DNA of 64,000 nt from Halopseudomonas phragmitis (GTDB lineage: Bacteria; Pseudomonadota; Gammaproteobacteria; Pseudomonadales; Pseudomonadaceae), in contig NZ_CP020100.1 of the NCBI RefSeq assembly GCF_002056295.1, forward strand, positions 2,193,501 through 2,257,500, in the 5' to 3' direction. Below are positions 9,221 through 16,752 of this stretch, piece by piece. The notes below the pieces were generated by a model. That model had not been told where the DNA came from, searched no databases, and was given only the letters and a program-made list of their open reading frames with translations. How positions within the stretch are numbered: position 1 is the first letter of the stretch; each line of letters opens with the position of its first letter. Both the position numbers and the translations under genes were made by a program.

Positions 9221-10453
9221 ATGTTGATAGTGCTGTTAGCGCAAGCTTCTGCAGGTGAGTCAGCTCTTCTGCCCTGGTGGCGGCTTGAGCGTGATGGGCA
9301 ACTGCTGGAGTATGGGGAGTCCAGCCTGCAGGTGCTGCGTGATCGTTTTCCGGGCGAGCGGCTGCGGGTGCTGGTGGCGCCGGCCATGGTCAGCCTTTAC
9401 CGGGTTCAGGTGCCGGCCCGCAGGGCCTCGGTAGTACGTGCAGCGTTGCCGTTTGCCCTGGAGGATCAGCTCAGTCAGGAGCTTGATGAATTGCACATTG
9501 TGGCCGGCCCGCGTCGGGCTGACGGCAGCCTGGCAGCGGTGGTGGTTGAGCATCGGCTGATGGAGCAGTGGCAGGAACAACTGGCCGCAGCTGGTTGGCG
9601 TGCCGAACTGCTTCTGCCGCTGAGCGCGCTGTATGAACAGCGTGAACCCGAACAGGGTCTGGTCCTGATGCCGGTGGATTGGCCCGGTTTGCCGGAGGGG
9701 GTGCTGGTGCTCTCGGCTGACCAGGAGCCGGTGCTGGTTGAGTCGAGCCTGTTGGCGTTTTGGCTGCAGCGGCGGCTGGCGGACGTAGAGCCTGAACAGC
9801 GGCAACTACGCCTGTGCGGTCTGCAAGTCGAGATGCTGGGCACGCTTGATCCGCAGTGGACAGTACTGACAGAGCCGACGCCACTACCCGAGCGGCAGAC
9901 TCTGCTGGCCCGGTGTCTGGGTCATCAGCAACCCTTCAACCTGCTCAATGGGCCTTATGCCGCCAGTATGGCTGCCCCGCCTTGGCGCAAGCTGCGTCCA
10001 CCGCTGATCGCCGCCGCCGCAGTTGTGGTTTTGCTGGTCGTGCAGTTGGGGTTGGAGTGGTGGAGCCTGAGTCGTGAGCGTGAACGTCTGTGGCTGGAGG
10101 TAGACCGCCTGTTCAGTGCGACCCTGCCCAATACGCCGCAAAGTGATCCGGTGTTCCAGTTTCGCCAGGTGCTGGAGGGGCGCGGCGACGCTGCCAATGG
10201 TCAGGCCAGTCTGGGGCCGCTACTGCATGATGCGCTGACGGCGATCAGCAATGTCGGCAAGGCCCGGATCCGGCAGGTTCGCAGTAACGGCGAAGAGGTA
10301 GAGATCGAGTTGCAAGTGGCCTCCTTCGCCGAGCTTGAGTCGATCAGGGCCGAGCTGTCGGCCAATCCGCGGCTGCTTGAAAGCCTGCAAGGGGCCGATT
10401 CTGGCAGCGAAGGTGTGACCGCGCGGTTGCGGATTCAAAGGAGAGCATCATGA
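9221..10453 (+). CDS. gspL: Type II secretion protein GspL (XcpY-like)
   Basis: Bitopic inner-membrane protein whose cytoplasmic actin-like domain (about residues 1-250) holds the ATPase GspE. One membrane segment lies near residues 262-280 (LIAAAAVVVLLVVQLGLEWW). The C-terminal periplasmic domain is a small ferredoxin-like fold that pairs with GspM. 410 residues, typical. It begins 18 bases after gspK and overlaps gspM by 4 bases. Confidence 0.92.
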   Translation: MLIVLLAQASAGESALLPWWRLERDGQLLEYGESSLQVLRDRFPGERLRVLVAPAMVSLYRVQVPARRASVVRAALPFALEDQLSQELDELHIVAGPRRADGSLAAVVVEHRLMEQWQEQLAAAGWRAELLLPLSALYEQREPEQGLVLMPVDWPGLPEGVLVLSADQEPVLVESSLLAFWLQRRLADVEPEQRQLRLCGLQVEMLGTLDPQWTVLTEPTPLPERQTLLARCLGHQQPFNLLNGPYAASMAAPPWRKLRPPLIAAAAVVVLLVVQLGLEWWSLSRERERLWLEVDRLFSATLPNTPQSDPVFQFRQVLEGRGDAANGQASLGPLLHDALTAISNVGKARIRQVRSNGEEVEIELQVASFAELESIRAELSANPRLLESLQGADSGSEGVTARLRIQRRAS

Positions 10454-10935
10454 GGGCCTGGTGGGAAAGTCTGGCCCAGCGCGAGCGCCGAGTCTTGAGT
10501 GTGGGGCTGGCAGTGCTGGTTGTGGTGTTGTTCTGGATCATGATCTGGGAGCCGCTGGCCAATCAACGCAGCAGCCTGCGTAATGAGGTCAGTCGCCTGT
10601 CGTCCGAACTGGCCTGGATGCAGCAGGTGGCTGATCAGGTGCGGCGTCAGGCCGCGGTCCAGCGTTCACAGGGTGAAACCGGACGCAGTAATGGTTCGGT
10701 TCTGACGCTGGTCGAGGTGTCGGCCAATGCTGCTGGTGTCAAACCGGCATTAGAGCGCCTGCAGCCGGAAGGGCAGGGGGCACGGCTGTGGCTGGAAGGT
10801 GTTGGTTTTGATGCCTTGCTGGTGTGGTTGGCCGAGTTGGAACAGCGTCACGGCTTGTTGGTGAGTCAGTTGGCGGTGGATGTCGGTGACGAACCGGGCC
10901 GAGTTTCGGCGCGGATTTTGTTGGAGCCCCGCTGA
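10450..10935 (+). CDS. gspM: Type II secretion protein GspM (XcpZ-like)
   Basis: Small bitopic partner of GspL. After a short cytoplasmic start (MRAWWESLAQRERR) there is a membrane helix (about residues 17-37, VGLAVLVVVLFWIMIW), a coiled-coil-prone stretch (RSSLRNEVSRLSSELAWMQQ) and a ferredoxin-like periplasmic domain. 161 residues, family-typical. Overlaps both neighbours. Confidence 0.9.
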   Translation: MRAWWESLAQRERRVLSVGLAVLVVVLFWIMIWEPLANQRSSLRNEVSRLSSELAWMQQVADQVRRQAAVQRSQGETGRSNGSVLTLVEVSANAAGVKPALERLQPEGQGARLWLEGVGFDALLVWLAELEQRHGLLVSQLAVDVGDEPGRVSARILLEPR

Positions 10936-11693
10936 TGCTGCGACGATTTAATCTCAAGGGTATGCTGGCGCTTGCGTTGCTGGTTTATCTGTTGACGCTT
11001 GCCTGGCATTTGCCCGCGTCGTTCGTCTGGCATCGGCTATCGGCCCAGTTGCCGGTGCCTGTCGAGTTGCAGGGACTGGCCGGCACGCTGTGGTCCGGGC
11101 AGGTGGCCCGGATCACTGTAGATGGTATCGACCAGGGCGGGTTGCGCTGGCAATGGCGCCCGAGCGCCCTGATGCGTGGCCAGGTGCAACTGGATCTGGA
11201 GTGGCTGCCTCGCAATAGCCGGGTACAGGCTCAGCTCAAGGCAGGCATCGGCGTTGTGCGTCTGGAGCAGGTCAATGGTCGACTCGATGCTGCCAGCATG
11301 GCGATGGTCAACAAGGCGCCATTCCTGCTGGGGGGAACCTGGCTGTTGGATGTACCTGTGCTTGAATTGCGCGATTTCGAATTTGTCAGTGCTGCTCATG
11401 GGCGTCTGGTCTGGCAGGAAGCGGCAGCAGGTCTGCCGCAAACTTTGGCCCTGGGGCATCTGAAAGCCGAGCTGGATAGTCGCGACGGGTGGCTGACCAT
11501 GGCCTTGCAGGATCAAGGCGAGGGGCCTCTCGGGTTGCAGGGGGATGCTCGCTGGCGCCCAGGCCAGGCGCTGCAGCTCAATACCAGGATACAGGCCCGT
11601 GAGGTCGCTGACCCCAGCCTGGCTGGCGCGGTGGCGCTGCTCGGGCGGCCTGACAGACAGGGCTGGGTGCGTTGGCGTGCCCAGCTTCAGTAG
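10935..11693 (+). CDS. gspN: Type II secretion protein GspN
   Basis: Inner-membrane-anchored periplasmic protein found in a subset of type II systems. It has an N-terminal membrane segment (about residues 11-27, LALALLVYLLTLAWHLP) and the family pattern LSAQLPVPVELQGLAGTLWSGQV followed by LRWQWRPSALMRGQV. 252 residues, normal. Its ATG overlaps the gspM stop (TGATG). The function of GspN is not well defined, and it is dispensable in some systems. Confidence 0.88.
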   Translation: MLRRFNLKGMLALALLVYLLTLAWHLPASFVWHRLSAQLPVPVELQGLAGTLWSGQVARITVDGIDQGGLRWQWRPSALMRGQVQLDLEWLPRNSRVQAQLKAGIGVVRLEQVNGRLDAASMAMVNKAPFLLGGTWLLDVPVLELRDFEFVSAAHGRLVWQEAAAGLPQTLALGHLKAELDSRDGWLTMALQDQGEGPLGLQGDARWRPGQALQLNTRIQAREVADPSLAGAVALLGRPDRQGWVRWRAQLQ

Positions 11694-11708
11694 CAAGAGG
11701 AGATAACC

Positions 11709-12326
11709 ATGCGATGGTTGGTACTGCTGGCGGCGCTGGCAACCTTAGGCGGTTGTGCTTCGATGGGCCAGATAGATGGGCAGCGCACTGCAGCGATCAA
11801 TGATGCCAGGGCCAAGCTGGGATTCAGCGGTTGCGACATGACTCTGGTTGAGGAAATTCGGCGTCTGAAAGAACCAGGGCTGGAGCTGGAGGCGGGTTAT
11901 CAGTGCCTGCAGCAGGGTGAGCTGGCTGAAGTTGAACGGCTGCTGGGCGACTATCGCCAGCGTCATGTGTCGCCGCCGTATCCGGATTATGCCGATTATC
12001 TGTTGGGTCTGAGTGCGCTGCTGCGCTTCGAGATGCTGGGCGAAGAAGACCCTGAGCGTCTGCAGTTGGGGCGTGAAGTACACCGGCAACTGGCCGGCTT
12101 TGTGCGGGCTTATCCGCAATCGAGCTATCGCGAAGGGGTAGGTCAGAGCCTTAAGGCGGTGCTCGACGGGATGGCGAGAACCGAATATCGCCTGGCCCAG
12201 GAGGCTCTGGCGCAGGGAGATAATGACGCTGCGGCTGCGCGCTTGCGCTATGTGGTTCAACAGTATCCACGCAGCGCTGCGGCAGGTGATGCGGCCTCGT
12301 TGCTGGAGCGCCATGATGCACTTTGA
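11709..12326 (+). CDS. Outer-membrane lipoprotein, BamD/TPR-like, at the end of the gsp operon
   Basis: 205 residues. Lipobox LGGC at about residues 13-16 of a type II signal peptide. The rest is mostly helical: a unit rich in LEAGYQCLQQGELAEVERLL, and a C-terminal repeat (AQEALAQGDNDAAAARLRYVVQQYP) that looks like a TPR hairpin of the BamD/YbgF kind. It follows gspN by 15 bases with an AGGAG ribosome site and precedes a terminator, so it belongs to the operon. Role unknown. From position and type, a pilotin- or secretin-assembly-like task for GspD is possible but unproven, and the sequence does not match the short GspS or AspS pilotins. Confidence 0.75.
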   Translation: MRWLVLLAALATLGGCASMGQIDGQRTAAINDARAKLGFSGCDMTLVEEIRRLKEPGLELEAGYQCLQQGELAEVERLLGDYRQRHVSPPYPDYADYLLGLSALLRFEMLGEEDPERLQLGREVHRQLAGFVRAYPQSSYREGVGQSLKAVLDGMARTEYRLAQEALAQGDNDAAAARLRYVVQQYPRSAAAGDAASLLERHDAL

Positions 12327-12489
12327 TGGGGCTAGCTAGTGACCTGCGGCCAAGCGGTTGTGCACAGTCACGGAGCAAGCTTGTCACTTTGCTGTCACAA
12401 CTGCGCGTAACTTGCTGAAAGTAGAGTGTATTTGCGCAAGATATTGATTTTTAAAGATAAAATTAATTGATCAGTTTTTGATCATTCTG

Positions 12490-12530
12490 AACCCGTCCAG
12501 CGTGTTTCAGGCGCTGAACGGGTTTTTTAT
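12490..12530 (+). terminator. Intrinsic terminator of the gsp operon
   Basis: A 13-base stem with one mismatch (AACCCGTCCAGCG / CGCTGAACGGGTT) and a 9-base loop, followed by TTTTTTAT. It lies between the convergent gsp operon and rdgC. The U-tract serves the plus strand. Confidence 0.88.
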
Positions 12531-12534
12531 CAGG

Positions 12535-12569
12535 CTACCCACAGTTTTATCCACAGATATTGTGGATAG
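12535..12569. promoter_or_regulatory. Triple DnaA-box cluster A
   Basis: Three DnaA-box-like 9-mers: CTACCCACA (12535, forward, two mismatches to TTWTNCACA), TTATCCACA (12547, forward, perfect) and the inverse complement of CTATCCACA (12561, one mismatch). Gaps are 3 and 5 bases. An AT-rich stretch (12430-12485) lies upstream and contains, on the minus strand, a match to the IHF consensus WATCAANNNNTTR (12437-12449). The same geometry recurs at 14933-14967. Function inferred, not shown. Confidence 0.6.
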
Positions 12570-12587
12570 TTCCCATTGCCTCTCGGG

Positions 12588-13505
12588 TTATACGCCCTGG
12601 GGGATGTCTTCACCACCCAGCGCATTGCTCAGGGCTGGGATTAGGCTCGACAGAGTCATGGCCATCAGGGTAAAGCTGGCGTCAAGTTGTCCGGCCATAT
12701 CGTCGCCACCTTGCTCGTCGGCTTCCTCGCGCAGCAGATCCTCGAACTTCAGGCGCTTGATGGTCAGCTTGTCATCCAGGCTCAGGGACAGCTTGTCACG
12801 CCAATGCAGGCCAAGCTGGCTGACCTGCTTGCCAGCGCTCAGGTGTTGCTGGATTTCATCGCTGCCCAGATCCTGACGCTTGCAACGGATAACACCACCG
12901 TCCTCGGAGGTATCGCGCAATTCGCACTCATCGCTGATCACAAAGCCCTCCGGGGCTTCGCCGCTGCGTACCCAGTCGGTCATGCAGGCGGCTGGAGCCA
13001 TTTTCACGTTGAGTGGCCGTACCGGCAGGCTACCAGTGCCTTCACGCAGCAGGTTAAGCAGGTCTTCGGCGCGCTTGTTGCTGGAGGTATCGACGGCGAT
13101 CCAGCCTTCGGCAGGCGCAATACAGGCCAGGGTTGTCTGGGTCCGGGTAAAGGCGCGCGGCAGCAGGGACATGATGATGTCGTCCTTGAGAGTGTCACGC
13201 TCCTTCTTGTAGACCTTGCGTCCGTCACGAGCTTCGATCTCTTCGACTTTCTCAGCCAGCGCGTCCTTGATTACGCTGGAGGGCAGCATGCGCTCTTCCT
13301 TGCGCAGCGCGACCAGCCAATAACCCTGAGCCACTTGCAGCAGGTTTTCCGAGTGTCGACCGAACGGGGTGGTCCAGCCCAGGGTATGGGTCTCCTGGCT
13401 GGCACAGGGGCGAGCCGGACGTTGTTCCAGAGCCTTGAGCAGCTCGGCTTCGGTGAAGGGGACGGATTGACTGAAACGATAGAGGAGGAGATTACGAAAC
13501 CACAT
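12588..13505 (-). CDS. rdgC: Recombination-associated protein RdgC
   Basis: Nucleoid-associated, ring-forming DNA-binding protein that modulates RecA-dependent recombination. The 305-residue product opens with the family signature [17 protein letters not shown] and keeps [16 protein letters not shown] and [21 protein letters not shown] motifs along its length. Neighbours agree: in Pseudomonas, rdgC sits beside the tRNA-Val/tRNA-Asp pair and fklB. Its 3' end lies 18 bases from DnaA-box cluster A. Confidence 0.95.
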   Translation of the reverse strand: MWFRNLLLYRFSQSVPFTEAELLKALEQRPARPCASQETHTLGWTTPFGRHSENLLQVAQGYWLVALRKEERMLPSSVIKDALAEKVEEIEARDGRKVYKKERDTLKDDIIMSLLPRAFTRTQTTLACIAPAEGWIAVDTSSNKRAEDLLNLLREGTGSLPVRPLNVKMAPAACMTDWVRSGEAPEGFVISDECELRDTSEDGGVIRCKRQDLGSDEIQQHLSAGKQVSQLGLHWRDKLSLSLDDKLTIKRLKFEDLLREEADEQGGDDMAGQLDASFTLMAMTLSSLIPALSNALGGEDIPQGV

Positions 13506-13696
13506 GGTGCTGTCCTTGATGAATGATGCATGGGCGCAGGGCGCCCAGGGCCGCCCATATTGCCTGAGAGGTCCGCTGGCGACCAGTCTTCCCGGGGCTT
13601 TGAATAAGGTATTGATAATGAGTGAAATTTTTTTTGAAAAAGGTATTGCCAGGTTGGGAAAAGGTGCCTAGAATGCGCACCACTTCGAGAGCAAAT

Positions 13697-13772
13697 GGGT
13701 GGTTAGCTCAGCTGGGAGAGCATCTGCCTTACAAGCAGAGGGTCGGCGGTTCGATCCCGTCACCACCCACCA
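13697..13772 (+). tRNA. tRNA-Val (anticodon TAC)
   Basis: A 76-base cloverleaf: acceptor GGGTGGT/ACCACCC, D-arm GCTC...GAGC, anticodon loop CTTACAA (anticodon TAC), T-loop TTCGATC, encoded CCA end. Confidence 0.97.
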
Positions 13773-13787
13773 CTCGAGAAGTTACGC

Positions 13788-13864
13788 GCAGCGGTAGTTC
13801 AGTCGGTTAGAATACCGGCCTGTCACGCCGGGGGTCGCGGGTTCGAGTCCCGTCCGCTGCGCCA
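13788..13864 (+). tRNA. tRNA-Asp (anticodon GTC)
   Basis: A 77-base cloverleaf: acceptor GCAGCGG/CCGCTGC, anticodon stem CCGGC/GCCGG around loop CTGTCAC (anticodon GTC), T-loop TTCGAGT, encoded CCA. It is 15 bases after tRNA-Val, almost certainly one transcript. Confidence 0.97.
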
Positions 13865-14005
13865 TTTCCTTCCTGTTTTCCTTCCCCTAGTGACACTGTT
13901 ATCGATTTCCAAGATTGCCTGACTGGCCGGTAGCCTGTCCGGGCAAGCCCTGTTAAGCTTCCTGCTTCCATAGTGCCCGTCACGGGCTTGTTACTTGAGG
14001 TAAGC

Positions 14006-14707
14006 ATGAAGCGAAATCTGCTGGCAGCCAGCGTAGCCATTAGCATTCTCACCCTGGTCGGTTGCGGTGAAAAAGAGCCTGAGCTCAATACCCCGATCCA
14101 GCAGGCATCCTACGGTATTGGTCTGAACATGGGCGAAAGCCTGTTGCAGGATGGGCTCGATGATATCGATCCCAAGGCCCTGGCCCTCGGCATGCAGGAT
14201 GCGCTGGCGCGCGAAACCCCGCGTCTGGATGACGAAGAGTTGATGAAAGCCTTCTCCGAGCTGCAAAAGCGTGCTGAAGACCGGGCGCGCAAGCTGGCCA
14301 GCGATACTCTGGAAGCGAATGAAAAATACCTGACCGAGAACGGCCAGCGCGATGGCGTGACTACCACTGCGTCGGGTTTGCAGTACGAAGTGCTTGAGTC
14401 CGGCGATGGCGAGGGTGCCAAGCCGACTGAGACGGATGTGGTTACCGTGCATTATGAAGGTCGACTGGTCGATGGCACTGTGTTCGACAGTTCCATTCGC
14501 CGTGGCGAGCCGACTCAGCTTCCGGTCAACGGTGTCATTCCGGGTTGGGTCGAGGCGCTTCAACTAATGGAAGTGGGCGACAAGTGGAAGGTGACCATTC
14601 CCAGTGAGCTGGCCTATGGTGACCGCAGCCCGAGCCCGGTGATTCCGCCGAACTCGGTACTGGTATTTGATATGGAGCTGATCAGTATCGACTCGCTCGA
14701 AAATTGA
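14006..14707 (+). CDS. fklB: FKBP-type peptidyl-prolyl isomerase lipoprotein (FklB/Mip-like)
   Basis: Periplasmic or outer-membrane prolyl isomerase. The 233-residue product has a lipoprotein signal with lipobox LVGC. An N-terminal helical dimerisation domain follows (FKBP_N, about residues 35-115, starting with QASYGIGLNMGESL). The C-terminal FKBP domain has the active-site pattern VTVHYEGRLVDGTVFDSS, VIPGWVEALQLM and YGDRSPSPVIPPNSVLVFDMEL. Start chosen at ATG 14006 after TGAGGTAAGC; the frame is open 11 codons further up but lacks a ribosome site there. The tRNA-Val/Asp-fklB order is the Pseudomonas arrangement. Confidence 0.92.
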   Translation: MKRNLLAASVAISILTLVGCGEKEPELNTPIQQASYGIGLNMGESLLQDGLDDIDPKALALGMQDALARETPRLDDEELMKAFSELQKRAEDRARKLASDTLEANEKYLTENGQRDGVTTTASGLQYEVLESGDGEGAKPTETDVVTVHYEGRLVDGTVFDSSIRRGEPTQLPVNGVIPGWVEALQLMEVGDKWKVTIPSELAYGDRSPSPVIPPNSVLVFDMELISIDSLEN

Positions 14708-14728
14708 GCCGAGTCGGTAACGGATCGC

Positions 14729-14755
14729 GAGGCCGGGCCAGAGCGCCCGGACCTC
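14729..14755 (+). terminator. Hairpin downstream of fklB, possible terminator
   Basis: Stem GAGG-CCGGGC / GCCCGG-A-CCTC with one bulge, starting 22 bases after the fklB stop. No U-tract follows, so termination efficiency is doubtful. Confidence 0.4.
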
Positions 14756-14932
14756 ACAGTGTTACCGTTATGCACATTTGCAGGTAACACACAAGACTTG
14801 ATTTCCCTTCCTGATTCATGTTTTCCCCTTTCGCATAACTCCATGATTTTAATCATATTTTTTGTTGATTAAAAAATGTCCATTCTGTCCTGAGGGCCGT
14901 TTAAACAGGCGTTTGCGCGACTTGCTCAAGCC

Positions 14933-14967
14933 TTGTTCACAGACTTATCCACAGCATCTGTGGGTAA
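14933..14967. promoter_or_regulatory. Triple DnaA-box cluster B
   Basis: TTGTTCACA (14933, forward, one mismatch to TTWTNCACA), TTATCCACA (14945, forward, perfect) and the inverse complement of TTACCCACA (14959, one mismatch). Spacing and orientation are identical to cluster A at 12535-12569, and an AT-rich stretch (14839-14878) again lies about 55 bases upstream. Both clusters sit between convergent genes, outside coding sequence. Confidence 0.6.
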
Positions 14968-14981
14968 CCATGATCAAGGGC

Positions 14982-15758
14982 TCAGAGGCCCTCGAATGGT
15001 TGTAGCAAATGGGGCAGGGTGCCGTCTTCAACCAGACTGTCGATGGCTTCAGCCACCTGGCGGGACCAGTTCGGATCCGGGTAGCTTACGACGCACTGCA
15101 GGGCAAAATGCTCAACTACCCAATCATTCAGGCGCAGGTTGTCCAGCCCTTGTTGGGCAATGGCATATTGGGCCGAGCGGCGAAACTCGATGGTTGCATC
15201 CAAGCGGCCATGCAGCAGCATGTTGAGTCGGGTCGGCAGGTTTCGGGCGTCATGTCGGATCACCTGCCCGGAATTGAACGCGTTGGTCAGTTCCGGGGCG
15301 TAGTAATAACCCAAGGTGGTGCCGACAATGGCGCCAGACAACGAGCCCAGGTCATGAATCGGGGCTTGATCGAGCCGGTTGATTATGATGTCGGCATCTT
15401 CATAGATTACCCGGCTCCACTGGTAGCGATCAGGCTGCTCAATCCAGTTTGGTATGGTGTTGCAGATGACGTTGATGTGGTGGCTGGCCAAGGCGTCGTC
15501 AATGCGGTTGTTGGGGACTGGAATGAAGCGCACAGATCGGCCCAGACGCTCGGCGACGGCGTGTCCCAGGGTTAGGGTGATGCTGGGGCCGAGCTGATGG
15601 TTTTCGACTACCACATAGGGCGCGGGGTCGTTGGGGGCATAGCCCCATTTCAATGGCGAGCCAAGGCCGGTGAGCGGCCAGATGACCAGGCTGGTACTGA
15701 TGAGGGGTATCAGCGCTCTTCTCACATTGCGACCTTTTTCGCGAAGAAGTTCGCTCAT
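14982..15758 (-). CDS. Periplasmic substrate-binding protein, SBP_bac_3-like
   Basis: 258 residues. A hydrophobic export signal lies near residues 14-33 (RALIPLISTSLVIWPLTGLGS), then a bilobed binding-protein pattern of the amino-acid ABC transporter type (YVVVENHQLGPSITLTLGHAVAERLG, IDDALASHHINVICNTIPN, LGSLSGAIVGTTLGYYY, LHGRLDATIEF). No permease or ATPase is adjacent. It lies 43 bases downstream of an EAL phosphodiesterase on the same strand, so the pair is probably co-transcribed. That suggests a sensory role rather than uptake, but the ligand and the link are unknown. Confidence 0.75.
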   Translation of the reverse strand: MSELLREKGRNVRRALIPLISTSLVIWPLTGLGSPLKWGYAPNDPAPYVVVENHQLGPSITLTLGHAVAERLGRSVRFIPVPNNRIDDALASHHINVICNTIPNWIEQPDRYQWSRVIYEDADIIINRLDQAPIHDLGSLSGAIVGTTLGYYYAPELTNAFNSGQVIRHDARNLPTRLNMLLHGRLDATIEFRRSAQYAIAQQGLDNLRLNDWVVEHFALQCVVSYPDPNWSRQVAEAIDSLVEDGTLPHLLQPFEGL

Positions 15759-15801
15759 ACTAAATGAGTTGTTGGGTTTTTTGAACGGATGAGTCCGGTT
15801 T

Positions 15802-16629
15802 TTAAAGCGCGCTTGTGTGGACCAGGCTTAGTGGTCGTAATATAACGCTCGGAGTCGCGCGACTGGATAGCTTTTGTGCCAGCGCCAGGTCGCTCAGCTC
15901 AGGCTCGGCCTCCGGGCGACCAAGCCAATAACCCTGTACCCAGTCCACACCCATGCTGCTGAGGGTTTCCAGTTCTTCGCGCTGTTCTATACCTTCAGCA
16001 ATGATATGGGCCTGAGAAGCGCGTGCTATGTTCAGCATGGAGCCAACAAACTCTTTCTTGAGTGGGTCGCGGTGAATGCCATCGATGAAGTGCCGGTCGA
16101 TCTTGACGAACTCTGGGCGCAACTCCGACCACAGCCGTAGGCTCGAATAGCCGGCGCCCAGGTCGTCCAGGGCGATGGTGAATCCCATGTCGCGGTAATG
16201 ATGCAGGGCGATGTGCAGCAGGTTGTAGTCTTCGACCGGGGCCTGTTCGGTCAGTTCGATGACCACGCGCTTGGGGTCAAGCCTGGCGGTCTTCAGCATT
16301 TGTAGGGTGCGGCCTGGGGAGTGGCTTTGCTCCAGCAGGCTTTCGGGAGAGACATTGAGGAACAGGCGTCCAGGCAGGCATAAGCTGCTGAAACGCTTGA
16401 CGGCTTGTTGCCGGCAGAGCATCTCTAGTTCGGTCAGCAGACCGGTGCGGCGGGCGGCGGCGAACAGAATCAGTGGTGAGTGCAAAGGGCTGTTCGAGGG
16501 GCCGCGACTCAGCGCCTCGTAGCCGACAATCCGCTTTTCCAGAGTTGAAACTATAGGTTGAAACAGGGTGTTCACCGCCTGGTGGCGGAGGATGGTGCGT
16601 AACGCTTGGCGCTGTTCGGAAAGAGTCAT
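15802..16629 (-). CDS. EAL-domain cyclic-di-GMP phosphodiesterase, stand-alone
   Basis: A 275-residue cytoplasmic protein that is almost only an EAL domain. Catalytic signatures are present: EAL (in GYEALSRGP), NVSPESLL in place of the usual N-[IV]S, ELTEQ, LDDLGAGYSSL (the DDFGTG loop 6 equivalent), KIDRHFIDG, AEGIE and the QGYWLGRP end. All metal and general-base positions I can identify are retained, so activity is plausible. No membrane segment, GGDEF or sensor domain is seen. The neighbouring periplasmic binding protein shares its strand. Likely role: lowering c-di-GMP, tying in with flgZ and amrZ elsewhere in the window. Confidence 0.88.
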   Translation of the reverse strand: MTLSEQRQALRTILRHQAVNTLFQPIVSTLEKRIVGYEALSRGPSNSPLHSPLILFAAARRTGLLTELEMLCRQQAVKRFSSLCLPGRLFLNVSPESLLEQSHSPGRTLQMLKTARLDPKRVVIELTEQAPVEDYNLLHIALHHYRDMGFTIALDDLGAGYSSLRLWSELRPEFVKIDRHFIDGIHRDPLKKEFVGSMLNIARASQAHIIAEGIEQREELETLSSMGVDWVQGYWLGRPEAEPELSDLALAQKLSSRATPSVILRPLSLVHTSAL

Positions 16630-16684
16630 AGCGGAGCCGGGCTGGTAAATCGGAAATCAGCCAGGTTGTCCTCTGCTGGTTACA

Positions 16685-16711
16685 TCACGGACAACCGATC
16701 TGGTTCCGTGA
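16685..16711. terminator. Hairpin between prc and the EAL gene
   Basis: Near-perfect inverted repeat TCACGG-A-CAACC / GGTT-CCGTGA with a 5-base loop, in the 123-base gap downstream of prc and upstream of the EAL gene. No U-tract; a weak terminator or processing site. Confidence 0.35.
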
Positions 16712-16752
16712 GTGTGACCAGCAGCGATGACATTAAGATGACATGATAAGGC

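Noticed and set aside
12687..13526. A 279-codon plus-strand frame across rdgC
   Set aside because: rdgC on the minus strand has clear family motifs and a normal start; the plus frame has none.
13697..13864. tRNA-Val/tRNA-Asp checked as an integration site for an island
   Set aside because: No integrase, no repeated tRNA 3' end and normal syntenic genes on both sides. The other tRNAs of the window likewise have no integrase beside them.
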